Shown here: piece by piece, positions 21,503-34,280 of the stretch
Layout of the letters: each line of letters opens with the position of its first letter
Position numbering within the stretch: the first letter of the stretch is position 1
From: Salvelinus alpinus
Lineage: Eukaryota > Chordata > Actinopteri > Salmoniformes > Salmonidae
Assembly (NCBI RefSeq): GCF_045679555.1
Contig: NC_092120.1
Span: 12,947,805-13,011,804 of the forward strand
Length of the DNA: 64,000 nt
Direction: 5' to 3'
Made by a program: the position numbers and the translations under genes
The notes under the pieces: model-generated
Seen by the model: only the letters and a program-made list of their open reading frames with translations
What the model was told of the DNA's origin: nothing
Databases searched by the model: none

Positions 21503-24133
21503 CTATGATGCAGCAACTTGGGTTAAAGGTTCCTCCAGGTACAGTACCAGCGCTTCAGCCTAAAAATACCACACATACAGGAGAAATATGCTTAGTATGG
21601 TATGCAGACATGATCTGTGCTCATGATCTGTGCTCTTTAAATGACATACAGTTGAAGTCGGAAGTTTACATACACCATAGCCAAATACATTTAAACTCAG
21701 TTTTTCACAATTCCTGACATTTAATCAGAGTAAAAATTCCCTGTCTTAGGTCAGTTAGGATCACCACTTTATTTCAAGAATGTGAAATGTCAGAATAATA
21801 GTGGAGAGAATAATTTATTTCAGCTTTTATTTCATTCATCACATTCCCAGTGGGTCAGAAGTTCACATACACTCAATTAGTATTTGGTAGCATTGCCTTT
21901 AAATTGTTTAACTTGGGTCAAATGTTTTGGATAGTCTTCCCACAATAAGTTGGGTGAATTTTGGCCCATTCCTCCAGACAGAGCTGGTGTAACTGAGTCA
22001 GGTTTCTAGGCTTCCTTGCTCACACACGCCATCTCAGTTCTGTCCACATATTTTTTATATAGGATTAAGTTCAGGGCTTTGTGATGGCCACTCCAAAACC
22101 TTGACTTTATTGTCCTTAAGCCATTTTGCCACAACTTTGGAAGTATGCTGAGGGTCATTGTCCATTTGGAAGACCCATTTGCGACCAAGCTTTATCTCAA
22201 GACATCAGTCAGGAAGTTGTCGCTTCAATATATCCGCATAATTCTCCGCCCTCATGATGCCATCTATTTTGTGAAGTGCACCAGTCCCTAATGCAGCAAA
22301 AGCACCCCCACAAAATGATGCTGCCACTTCCGTGCTTCACGGTTGGGATTGTGTTCTTTGGCTTGTAAGCCTCCCCCTTTTTCCTCCAAACATAATGGTC
22401 ATTATGGCCAAACAGTTCTATTTTTGTTTTTATTGTTGAGGACATTTCTCCAAAAAGTACGATCTTGTCCCCATGTGCAGTTGCAAACCGTAGCCTGGCT
22501 TTTTTATGGCGGTTTTGGAGCAGTGGCTTCTTCCTTGCTGTGCGCCCTTTCAGGTTATGTCGATATAGGACTCGTTTTACTGTGGATATAGATACTTTTG
22601 TACCCGTTTCCTCCAGCATCTTCACACGGTCCTTTGCTGTTGTTCTGGGATTGATTTGCACTTTCGCACCAAAGTACGTTTATCTCTAGGACACAGAACG
22701 CGTCTCCTTCCTCAGCGGTATGACGGCTGCGTGGTCCCATGGTGTTTATACTTGTGTACTATTATTTGTACAGATGAACGTGGTATCTTCAGGCATTTGC
22801 AAATTGCTCCAAAGGATGAACCAGACTTGGAGGTCTACAGTTTTTTTTCTGAGGTCTTGGCTGATTTCTTTTGATTTTCCCATGCTGCCAAGCAAAGAAG
22901 CACCGAGTTTGAAGGTAGGCCTTGAAATATATCCACAGGTACACCTCCAATTGACTCAAATGATGTCAATTAGCCTATCAGAAGCTTACTAAAGCCATGA
23001 CACTTTTCTTGGAATTTTCCAAGCTGTTTAAAGGCACAGTCAACTTAGTGTATGTAAACTTCTGACCCACTGGAATTGTGATACAGTGAATTATAAGTGA
23101 AATAATCTGTCTGTAAACAATTGTTGGAAAAATTACTTGTGTCATGCACAAAGTAAATGTCCTAACCGACTTGCCAAAACTATAGTTTGTTAACAAGAAA
23201 TTAGTGGAGTGATTGAAACACTTAGGTTGGCGTCATAACTTGTTTATGTAAACTTCCGACTTCAACTGTACATACTTGTTCTCTTCAGGAATAAGTCATT
23301 AGTGTTTTGTAATTTCAAATACAACACAATTCACATACCAATGTCATTCACACTCAAAGTATTCTTCCTCACCTTGGCTTTAAGCATTCCAAAGCCCACA
23401 GTCTCTTTGGCATACATGCACAGCAGTAGGTTAGCTACCCGTGTAATGGCCACCCTGCCTTCCTGCAAAGAGAAGACCAGAAAGGAATAGATAAAAATGC
23501 ATGCACATTAAATTTCAATTGACCTTTGATGGTGATACTACCTCCCAAGCTGCCAACTAGCCTAGGTCATCATTTTCTACCACTATTTAACTAACGTTAT
23601 AGGGCATACAACAGATTTTCTCTGGAGCCTCTGACTGTGATAGTCAATGGATAATCAAAACAAGGCAGAATTATGGAACAAAAATAAATTTGGTTCATGC
23701 ATAGTAACTAGACCATATGGTTCAAACTCTAACCATGCAATCCATCAGAATGAATTTGAGTTTATCTTCGTTGAAAGCTTGAAGCCCATTCTTGTCATAG
23801 GCCGACCATATGTTGCTTGCGATGGCAGCGGTCACTCGAGCGTCAGTGTCCCCATAGCCAGAGTAAGCCAAAAGAGACCCTTCATTGTTTAACAATCTGC
23901 GGGGAGAACATGTAAATACGTTAGCCAAGGAGAGTGTTAGGTAAGACTTACCTACATGTAGCTAGCTGTCGTTAAAAGTAATCTTTAAAAATATATATAT
24001 AGCCAATTTAGCTAGATAGCAGAAAAGAACGCTATATTCACGTGCCTCTGCCACTCAATACTTACAGTGTGCTTTGTACTCCGCTTGTATTTGCCTGGCT
24101 GAGAACTTGCGTCAATGCTTTTGGCCGCAACAT
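21503..24133 (-). CDS. lamtor2: LAMTOR2 (p14, Ragulator subunit), complete
   Basis: Roadblock-domain subunit of the Ragulator complex. It holds MAPK and mTORC1 signalling components on late endosomes and lysosomes. Coding exons in transcript order: 24066-24133, 23734-23896, 23373-23462 and 21503-21559, with GT-AG borders, give exactly 125 residues, the length of human LAMTOR2. The sequence is nearly identical to the mammalian protein: it begins [20 protein letters not shown], continues [20 protein letters not shown] and ends [10 protein letters not shown]. The terminal exon is only 57 bases. It is separated from exon 3 by an intron of about 1.8 kb, nearly all of which is one Tc1-like transposon (21649-23268). 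No frame disruption. Confidence 0.97.
21649..23268 (-). mobile_element. Full-length Tc1-like transposon (copy A) in lamtor2 intron 3
   Basis: The ends CAGTTGAAGTCGGAAGTTTA and TAAACTTCCGACTTCAACTG are inverted repeats flanked by TA on both sides (21647-21648, 23269-23270), the Tc1/mariner target signature. Minus-strand transposase pieces are recognisable ([53 protein letters not shown]), but the frame is broken in several places and no intact protein remains. Length is 1,620 bases, normal for the family. Confidence 0.92.
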
Positions 24134-26593
24134 GGTTGGGTGAGCAATACTTCGCAGCAACTCGATTAATTTAGGCGAAATTATTATGAAATGTATATTA
24201 TCATCCAGTTCAGTGACTTCTTCAATAACAACACAATCCAGTCAGCTGACCCCTTCAACTTCCTGATACAAATCGTAAGGCATTATGGGAATGGCACTGG
24301 GTGCGTTCCAGACGATTGAAACCGTTCACTGGAATAATATATTCAATTGCACCAATTCAGCTCAGATCTGCCCCAATTATAGAATTGATATCCTTTTCAT
24401 GTTGCTCCTGAGATGTTAAACACTTGTCCAAGTAAGGGTACTGGGGGAGAATCTGTATTAGAAGAACAGAGTTAGCTACAGTATCCTGACTGGGGCTAAT
24501 TGCAGTTATTGAATAAAGGCACAATATGGTATATCAAGGGCACAAAATGGCATATATCCCCATCATATTTTCAGACATGAGATTCCAATCAGTTAAACAA
24601 AAAAGAATAGCTACCCCGAGTAACCTCTTTGCGGTGAGGCTGGATGAGTCTAACAATTGCATTGCTTCCAACTTCACAGCCCAAGCATAATTGATGAGAT
24701 TGAACTAGCCCCAGTCATTTGTTTATAACTTGTACACAGCTTTCCTTTAGCCACCATTTTAGACCAGGATCTTCAAAGTTATATGAAATTATCATAAATT
24801 GATGTTCTAAGAAATCCATGCTTTTATACATTTTGTCATCATGGAGGAAAATAAACAAATCCAAACTCCTCTCTGGTGAATGTTAAAACAGCTTAATGCT
24901 TAATTGCCATTAAGATATTTCAATGTTTATTACAGTTCACAATTTATATTTTCAAGCTTGGTCCTTTAATGATCTACCAAATATGCATGGTCACCACTAT
25001 AACTTTCCCACCTCTCAGACTACACACAACAATTCCCATACAAGTTGACAAATCATCCATATCAAGTTCATATAATTTCATAACATACACAATGTAGACT
25101 TGTGTTAATCACACCTGGTCCTAGGGGGTTGCAGTCAGTGTGAACAGGCTAAGTCTACAACATTAACTACTCATCAAGATAATGAATAGCTGAATCACAT
25201 GTGTTTGCGCTGGGCTTGCACTCAATTCCAATTTTACTTTGCCAAAAGGGTTGGCATAAGCTCGGGCTAAATGGAGTTTCCACCACATTTCTCACTGCAG
25301 TCCAGTCCAGTGCTTTTAAATCTGAGGTGGGGTGAACAAGTGTGCATTTTGAGGATTGAGAATCTGCATTCAACATAGGGTGCACCCCTCCAGGATCAGG
25401 AGTGAAGACTACTGGTGTAGACCATGCTTCTGAACTAAATGAATCACCACCACACACTTGATCATGTTTCTTGAAAGGTATTATTAGAATAGATAACAGA
25501 GTGACTCCAAGAAAAAGGCAGAGCTGAACAGATGTTCATTAACTGTAGGTATTGCAACTAATATGTATGGGTTTAAGAAAAACTATTCTCTATGCTATTA
25601 GTACACTTTGTCATTATAGATTTCACAAATTATTTTTGAATATATTGCTGAACCCAATACATACATTTTTATCAGGCACTAAACCGCTGCTTGTATGAAA
25701 ATACACAAAATGGTTAACGTAAAAGGTGCCTGCATTTTTATCATTGCTCAGATTAAAACATTGAGGTCTTATCACAACCCATAATCAGAGCCTAAACTGT
25801 TGAATAATTTACACTCAATAGCATTCATTGACTCAATGTAGCATTGATTGCAGAGCTCACCAGCTACCTTGCTTGACCTTCCAATCTGAAAATCATCCCT
25901 TCCAAAAAAGCTGAAAGTGTAAGCAAACAGCTGAACCAGGAGCACTATAGTGCTCAAACAGAGAATCCAACAGCCTGTATCAGTTTTGAAGGATGTCAAG
26001 AAATTCTTAAAGCAGAAGGTAAATTGAAGGTGAGTGGTAAAGAAAAGAGAAGGTAACTTCTACAGCTCCTGTAATAAATACTAGTCAATCAGGCATGATA
26101 GTGTGAAATTAAGTAAAAACAAGCAGGTTCCCATGACAATGAAAGAATGAGGGATTCCTCTGACCTATGATTTCAACACTCATATTCCTCCAAATTTCAA
26201 CTCGTTACCGGCTAAACACAATCCATTAAGATGGGTTAAGTCGGCAACCTCATGCATGTCCAGCAAATGGGCACAGTCATTTCAGAAATAATCTCCCATA
26301 GTCAACAGAGGAAGTAGTCATGTTAGTGGTGGCGTCATTTTGCAGCGATGTCATCATTCCACAGGGTTGATATGAGATCTCTCCAATAGAAACTTGAATC
26401 TGAACACCCACTTCCTGCCCCCATATCTTTCCTACGATTCACAGATCAGCCAAAGAGATGAATAGTAATTGGAATTCAATTGAGTCTATCTGAGGGGCTT
26501 GTCAGACTGTGATGGACTGTGTTCATTTGTAATCTCCCACTCCAGCCCCCCCCCTAACCCTTCTCTCCCGGTAATCTCAGGGGGCTAAGGGAG
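24134..26593. other. Intergenic DNA between lamtor2 and ubqln4
   Basis: The 200 bases next to 24134 should be the lamtor2 promoter. The rest is AT-rich non-coding DNA with no element I recognise. The part adjoining 26594 should be the ubqln4 3' UTR. Confidence 0.4.
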
Positions 26594-29500
26594 TTAGGAG
26601 GGCTGGGAGCCCAGCAGTCTCTCAATGGCAGCGTTGATGTCTCCCCCCGTGGCGATGAGGGCCTGCAGGTTGGCCTCACGGTTGATGAAGCCCATGGCAC
26701 TGAGCTGGTCCAGCTGCTGCTGAAACCGCACCTCTGGGGTTACGGTCTGGGTCTGCAAAGGGGAGCATAACCAAAGTCAATTTTTATATGAGCCTACATG
26801 GAAAATGTTGCTGGGGTCCTATTTGAGTGAATGTTAGGATACAAGTCTCAGTGTCAGTATTAATTGGTTTTAGGTCAATGAGGCCAGTAGAAACACAAAG
26901 CTAATGCTAACCCACTGGATAATAGCAAAATATAGTTACCAAGTAGAAAGTCAGAAATTATGTTTGCAGCTCAATGACATACCGATGAGCCGCCTCCTCC
27001 TCCAGCAAACATCTGTAACATCTGCTGCATGAGCTGCTGCTGTTGTTGGGATGGGTTAGTGGCAGCGGTGGGATTTGAGCCCTGTGTTGGGGGAGGAAGG
27101 TTTTCTGGGGCCACACTGCCTCCTGTGGTTGGAGGAATCACTGGGATCCCACCAGGAGCCAAACTAGGAGAAGAACCATAGTTTAAGTGGCATCATCAAT
27201 AAAATAAAATGTATAAAGCACGAGTATGTCCAGTAAGCATCTACTGGATAATAGATGGTACAGTACCTGGGCATGAGTCCGGGGGCTTCCGTCTGTAGGG
27301 TCTGCAGGCCCTGCTGGATCTGCATGAGAGCCTGCATGGCCCGGGGGTTAGTCATCACAGACAGTGACTCAGGATTCTGCATCTGTAAAATAACCATTTA
27401 GTTGGTCAACCCAAATGATGTTCCATTTACTCAGTCAGAAACTCAGCACCTTCCATAACACTCTGTCGTCTTTTTTGTTGTTGTTGTCAGTATATGGAAC
27501 TAAAGTGTATAACTGGAGACAGAAATCTGACCTGTTGGAGAAAGACTGGCATCTGATGTCTCAACTGTTCCTGTAACTGGGGGTTTCCAGCAAAGAGGGG
27601 GTTGTTCAGCATTGCCTGAGGGAATTAGTAAAGGATTAAGCAATGACTCTACTCTCCACACAAAATAGCCTAGAATATTCATCAGGACTTCTGAATCCTA
27701 CTGCAGAGAGGGCTGAAGCTGTGCAGACCTGCGAGGCGAGGTCAGGGTTCTGCGCCAGCGACTGCATCATACTGCGCATGTAGGGCGCAGACAGCATGTT
27801 CTGCATCAGCTGGGGGTTCTCAGAGATCTGCTGCATCAGACTCTGCATGCCAGGGCTACCAAACACACCTGGACAGATTATAGGGAGTGGAATGAGAGAA
27901 ACAGACGGATCAGCTAAGCAGCAAAACAAGGGTTATACTCAAGGGTGGTATGTTAATACAGGTGTAAGGGGAAATATAGTTTTGCAGATTGACTAAAAGG
28001 TGAAAGTGCTTCTTCTGATGTAGTGGTGTTACCGTTGCCCAGCCCAGCGGCGTTGATGCCCAGGGGGTTGGAGGCACTAGGTGCAGTCCCGCCAGCGGAG
28101 GAGGTTGTTGTCGTGGAGGCGCCAGTCCCCCTGATCTCTGAGGGGGTCGTTCCTGGGGGTCCCCAGGGGTTTGGTAAGGGCTCCCTGTTCTCTGTTCTGG
28201 AGGGTTGCACGCCAGAGTCCAAGTTGCCCCCCAAAGCAGAGAAGGGATTGTTTCCAAACTATGGATGGAAAAAAGATTCAAGACAATTGTATGTCTACAT
28301 ATGGCATTTGCAGGAATAATAGCTACCTGCTCTCTAGCGGCACTGAACATAGGCTCCTGGATGTCTGTGTACATCCTCCGGAGGGCGTTGTAGCCCCCAG
28401 GGATGCTCTCCAGGTTGCTAAGCGCCCGGTCCTGGTTACGCATCATCTCTTGCATCATGGCTGGGTTCCTTGCCAACTCCATGGTCTGAAGAGAGGAAGG
28501 GAGTTAACATTATGCATCTGTGCATGATCCACCTCACATCCATTCCTCCCACCATTCTGAGAGTGGTGCGGTCTAGTTTAAGGGTTTGGGCCTATGTAAA
28601 TTTGTACTGTTACATAGACCCTTTTTACATTTAAAGTACATTGCAAGCTAACTACATAAACAAGCAAAATGGTTTGAGTAATATGCTCTTCAAGCGTAGC
28701 TTCTTTAGAGGGATTCAAATAAAGCCAAGACACACTATGACTCCCCAAAACCAAGTCTATGACACCTCGAGCAAAGGACCCATCTGAGCTCCAGACCTAA
28801 CCTGTCTCATAAGTTCAGGGTTGTTGAGCATGTGGGAGATCTCAGGGTTGCGTTCCATCAGCTGCTGCATCTGAGGGTTTGTCACAATCATCTGCCTCAT
28901 CAGGTCTGGGTTGGACATCATGTTCTGCACCAGAGGGTTGTCCATGATCTGAGACAGCATCTCCGGGTTGGACATCAGCTGTCTCTGCATTTGCTGCTGC
29001 ATCTCCATGAAGTTGGCCGAGCCCATGCCCATGCCTGACAGGCTAGATAGGTCACCAAACCCACCTATGCAGACACAAGGGGGCGGTGGATTACTGGAAG
29101 GATATAGGTTAGTGCCTAGTTGTGTGGATGTTTAGTAGTTGTATGGCGATATGGCCATCTTTCTGTGAGATGGTTTGGTGGGGACTGGGTCACTAACTCA
29201 GTAAGTTGGGTGGCTGTGTAGAGGCTGGGGTAGGCCCAGTGCCTGGTGTTGTGCTGTCATTGGGCGCTGCGCTGGGGTTGACGCTGCTGTTGGCCTGGGG
29301 GGTCCCAGAGCTGGACGCTGAGGACTGGGATGTGCCACCAACTGTAGCCCTGGAGAAAAAGCATGGTCATTATCAACCTAAATGTTCCCATTATCTCACA
29401 CACACAAAATAGTGTCACTAGAATAGTGGGCAAGAAAATCTTCTTACTTGGGAGCAGTCTTGATGACAAGGTGAACAGTGAGTCCATCCTTGATGCCGTG

Positions 29501-30769
29501 TTGGTTCAGTGTGTCTCCATCCTTTAAGATTTTGCCAGCAAAAATCAACACCAGCTGGTCCTGCTTGGCATTAAACCTTTTGGATATCTCCTCTTTAAAC
29601 TGTATGCAAGAGACAGAATGAAGTGGCCGGTGAAGACAAATGGGAATAAAGAGGATAGGTACACACCCAAATCATTCAGTGTTGGTAAAAAAAGTTATCT
29701 TGGCCTAGCTAGCTAACGTTAGCTAACTATGTGAATCTGCTAGTTGTCCTTTAAGTTTTATAAAGAACAATGAGGTCAAATGTTAATGGTTTAGGAAATC
29801 ACCAAATACAGCATTACCCATGTCGGCAGCCGTGAACTTAACAATCAGTTTCCCGAGGGAGGGTATCATTTGTGGGACGTTCCAATAGGAATCTGTTCCA
29901 AAAACTTCGTAAATAACAAGGTTGCCAACAAACAACGCATACAAAGTTGTATAGCGGCAGAATAAGACACCGGGTAGGGAGCGGGCTATTTCATTCAAAT
30001 TTTCACTCACCACGTTTAGTCCGAAAAATGTCTGTCTTCACTTTGGTAGCCTATGGACAAACATTAAGAATAAGCTACGTGGTGAGGTGATGCATGCCTA
30101 TTCGGCAACTAGGTGAATTGATCCTGCCACTTTGTATGCGTTGTTTGTTGGCAACCTTGTACTTTACGAAGTTTTTGGAACAGATTCCTGTTGGAACGTT
30201 ACACAAATTATACCCACCCGTTTCCCGATTGGCTTTTGCAATGGCCGGGTCCTCCGTTGGCTAGCCGGTTATCAGCTAGCCTGATCGCAGCTAAAGTTAG
30301 CTAGCTAGATGAGCCTGACAGAGACGTAGTTGGCTAGCTTACTCACAAGCTAACGTTAGCTAGTTGCGTAGTTAGCTAGCTCATGCTTGCTATACATGTC
30401 TTTACACAGTGCCGATTGTGCAAAACACGAGTCAATCTACTATTAGGAACCGATTTTCAAGGAAATGGACAAGTTGAAAATAAATATTACTAGTCAGGAA
30501 CATTAGATAATTCTTCCCAATTAACATCGTAAACCAGCTAGGTAATAGTTGGCTAACTTCGATTTATGCTTGTTAGCCACAGCATGACTTGCATAACTGA
30601 CTGTGTAAATAAATGCGAATACCTGTGCGACAGAAGAATCCTCCGAGATCGCTATCTCCTCTTTATCTTTCGGAGTTTTTACCGTGACCACGATCATGGT
30701 CCCGTCTGAGGCAGCATTTTCAACAACGTTGGAATCCACAGTGGGATCTGTGCCGCTGTTCTCCGCCAT
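26594..30769 (-). CDS. ubqln4: Ubiquilin-4 (eleven coding exons, complete)
   Basis: Shuttle protein that binds polyubiquitinated clients and delivers them to the proteasome. Coding exons in transcript order: 30623-30769, 29448-29599, 29198-29349, 28802-29064, 28327-28485, 28033-28258, 27729-27868, 27532-27615, 27267-27382, 26983-27163 and 26594-26752. All are consistent in phase and give 592 residues (human UBQLN4 is about 601). Domains: N-terminal ubiquitin-like domain from [11 protein letters not shown] (about 28-100); Met/Gln-rich STI1 repeats in exons 4-5 ([34 protein letters not shown]) and in 7-9 ([15 protein letters not shown]); a Pro/Ser/Thr-rich linker in exon 6; and a C-terminal UBA with the MGF loop at 560-562. 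The tail [23 protein letters not shown] form and NPW motif favour UBQLN4 over UBQLN1 and 2. The N-terminus is some 15 residues longer than in human. The first ATG in the frame was taken as start. Intron 1 holds a large inverted repeat. Confidence 0.96.
29850..30226. repeat. Large inverted repeat in ubqln4 intron 1
   Basis: The 79-base arms 29869-29947 and 30129-30207 are reverse complements with only about five mismatches. Weaker similarity extends about 20 bases further outward (GAGGGAGGGTATCA against its counterpart near 30210-30225). The spacer is 181 bases. No target duplication was recognised. Probably a foldback DNA element or an inverted duplication. Confidence 0.75.
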
Positions 30770-32300
30770 ATTTACTCCTCTTCGAATTCACTACATCCAG
30801 AGAGGAAGAGGCGAAGCGAGAGGTTTTACTCAGCCCAAAATCTGTCCACGGAAATAAGATTTGTTTGTATGGTCATTAAGGGTCGAATTTGGTCAACAAA
30901 AACGTCTATATTTTATTTGCTATGTGAGGATTATTTGATCAAATAGAAGTTTCGTAATGGTGTACCAGACGTGGCATTTCGCCAAGTTTGAAAAAAACGA
31001 CTTTATATCGGAGTTGTGCCTGTTGTCATAGAGGTAGATAGAGGACTCATCATATAACACGTTCAAGTATGGACATTGCCATTGAGGGCTTCTACCGTTA
31101 AAGTGGTCAACTAGGTGGGGATTCCTATGAGTTGGGAGTTTTCAACCGATGAAGGTAATTTACTACTTTAAAATGGAGTTAGCCTCAAATGCGCTGCCAA
31201 TGCTGTTACAGACGCTATAATAGGACATACACAAAGATGAGTCTTCTATCTATCTCTATGGCCTATTGTTGACACTTGTATCGGCCCTCTCATTGGCTAG
31301 AATGGCGCCACGTGCTCTAGCATCGCCCGCCTTCCATCTTTGAGGACATGTATTTCCATTGTTATAGCGGTCACTTTACTATCTTGTCAATATAATAAAC
31401 AATCTTTGCTACATCACAAAACTAGCTAACAAAATTCTCAAGCTGAGATGAAAGCAGTATTACCTTAGGTTTTTGCAACGTTGAAGTCTAGTGGTGTGGG
31501 GGTGTCATTGCATTTGGCCAAAATGTATGTGTGCTACTCAATTATGTATATAAACCAAGATCTAAATCACTGTCAAATCTAAAATTGTAATGCTGAGAAA
31601 AAAAGTGGGCAAATACTTTATATATTAAATATTATATTTGTTTGTAAACAATGTAAATGTAAACAAACACTGCATCCTAAAAACTTGGTTAAAAATAAAA
31701 TGTTAATATCATGGATGGTCAGTCCTTGCACCATTATGTTTATGAATATGAGAGTGGTTACATTTCTCCAGGCCCATCCCTCAACTTTTTACCATACCAT
31801 AACAGAGTTGGGGCGTATACCTTGTTATTGTTTTAACTGCAGATTGTCCCTTTAAAGTATTGTAGTTTTTTTGTGCGGTAATGAGCATAAAATCCCACAT
31901 GCATTCATTTAATTCTTTAATGACATGAAAATTAAGGTTTGAAGGTGAATAACAGCCTATTATGCCTAATAACTCAATCAAACCTAATGCGACCCTAATT
32001 TTTCCTAAAGTAATATCATATAAAAAATTGTTAATGAAAGCTGTTACGGAAACAGGAAGTTTCGGTAGGCTTCAATTTTATAAATGCCAACAGATAATTT
32101 GTTCATTGGACATGGTGGGATCTTTTTGTGTCGTTAAAATATGCGAGAAATGGCGGTGCATGGAAAACGCCTTTATGCGCAAAAATTGATTTGATATAAT
32201 AATTGTCATATAAAAGTACATTTGGATGTGGCGTGCGCGCAGTGTGTCCTGAGTTAAAAAGTTTGGGATCCCCTGGTGTAGATAATCATTGTAGGCCCAC
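30770..32300. other. ubqln4 upstream region and intergenic DNA
   Basis: The bases directly above 30769 should be the ubqln4 5' UTR and promoter. The remainder is AT-rich with no gene or clear repeat; short frames present have no recognisable protein. Confidence 0.4.
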
Positions 32301-32494
32301 CAGGGGTGTCAAACTCATTCCATGAAGGGCAGAGTGTCTGCAGGTATTAGTTTTTTTTCTTTCAATAAAGACCTAGACAACCAGGTGAGGGGAGTTTCAT
32401 ACTAACTACTAACCTTAATTAGTCAATCAAGTACATGGGTGGAGCGAAAGTCGGGCGACAATCTGTCCTCGGCGGAATGAGTTTGACACGTGAT
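32301..32494. repeat. hAT-like MITE (ends CAGGGGTGTCAAACTCATTC)
   Basis: The left end CAGGGGTGTCAAACTCATTC is answered on the right by GGAATGAGTTTGACAC (32474-32489). The interior (AAGACCTAGACAACCAGGTG) matches a widespread teleost MITE I remember. Target duplications have decayed. Confidence 0.7.
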
Positions 32495-32665
32495 CTAAAC
32501 TGCTGTGAAATACATTTTCCATAACCAAAAATATAGAATTGTCAGCTGTTTGAAGCTGGTGTAGCCTACAAAACCGAAAGTAAAAGACGCAAAAACTAAC
32601 CATAAAACCCGGGAGCCATAGCCCACATAAAACAGTTCTACCGTTTCTTAGTATGAAAAGAATGC

Positions 32666-32722
32666 ACTCACTACTGTAAATCGCTCTGATAAGAGCGTAT
32701 GCTAAATGACTAACATGTAAAA
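32666..32722 (+). repeat. SINE 3' tail remnant
   Basis: The sequence TCGCTCTGATAAGAGCGTAT followed by GCTAAATGACTAACATGTAA is the conserved tail of teleost tRNA-derived SINEs. No head is present. Confidence 0.6.
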
Positions 32723-32861
32723 CATCTTAGACTTACTTTCAATGAGAATGACAGAAACAAGTTAACTATTGCAGCTTTAAGCGAAAAAGTACATTTTGTG
32801 TACACTACATCCTCACGCATGGACTTTTATCCGCAACAAGTCTGTTTGGTGGGGAAATCAT

Positions 32862-33006
32862 TTTTCTTTATGCAGATTTTAGAATAGTCGCATGACAGTC
32901 TGTATCCAATTGGCTGGAAACCTACCGACGTGGAAAATGTGCATCTTTTTCTTTATGTGGATTTGAGAATGTCCATATGAAAATCTGTCGCCAATTGGCT
33001 GGAAAT
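32862..33006 (+). repeat. Two diverged direct repeats of about 60 bases
   Basis: CTTTATGCAGATTTTAGAAT...CCAATTGGCTGGAAACC and CTTTATGTGGATTTGAGAAT...CCAATTGGCTGGAAATA are about 75-80 bases apart. A local tandem duplication or two units of one repeat. Confidence 0.55.
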
Positions 33007-33523
33007 AAAGCTAATGACATTCTTAACAAGGCTCGTCTCACATTTGCGACTGCAGATCAAGGCTGAGAATGTACCATTTGATAAAATAAAAAAAAGGTGT
33101 GATTAACCTTTCTCAAAGACGAAGAAAAACACTAGGTAAACACTATAAGACCAGCCTATCCTTTATCAGTATGCTATAATTTAGTTGGCAATCTGCAGCG
33201 GTCAGACTTGTGTGAAACTCCTTAGGCCGGAGCTGTATGTGATTATCCCAGTCTTTAGATAGGTGAAACATTCCATTTCAGTCTTGGTATAGGAAAGCCA
33301 TCTAGAAAAGTAGAAAGGTCTGTTGTGCCACCTCTACAGTACATGTTACTGCTTTTTGTGTAAGTATGGCTACAGGTATTTAAAATAAGTCCCCATTAAT
33401 TCCAGAACAGATATTATAGAGGTTTACATTGTCCACTCTAAATTGAACCTAACATTTCTTCCTTTAAACCTAATGGGGGGAAAGAAAGTTTTTGAAAAGT
33501 GAGCAAAATGCTGTGAGTCAATT

Positions 33524-33529
33524 CATATA

Positions 33530-33565
<36 letters not shown>

Positions 33566-33619
33566 TGTATGTATGTATGTATGTATGTATGTATGTATGT
33601 ATGTATGTGTGTGTGTATA
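33524..33619. repeat. AT/ATGT microsatellite
   Basis: An (AT)n run passes into about 19 ATGT units and ends in GTGTGTGTATAT, directly at the TA next to a Tc1 end. Confidence 0.95.
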
Positions 33620-33621
33620 TA

Positions 33622-34280
<659 letters not shown>

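Noticed and set aside
29783-30013. Minus-strand frame of 76 codons in ubqln4 intron 1
   Set aside because: It is produced by one arm of the inverted repeat, lies inside an intron and matches no known domain.
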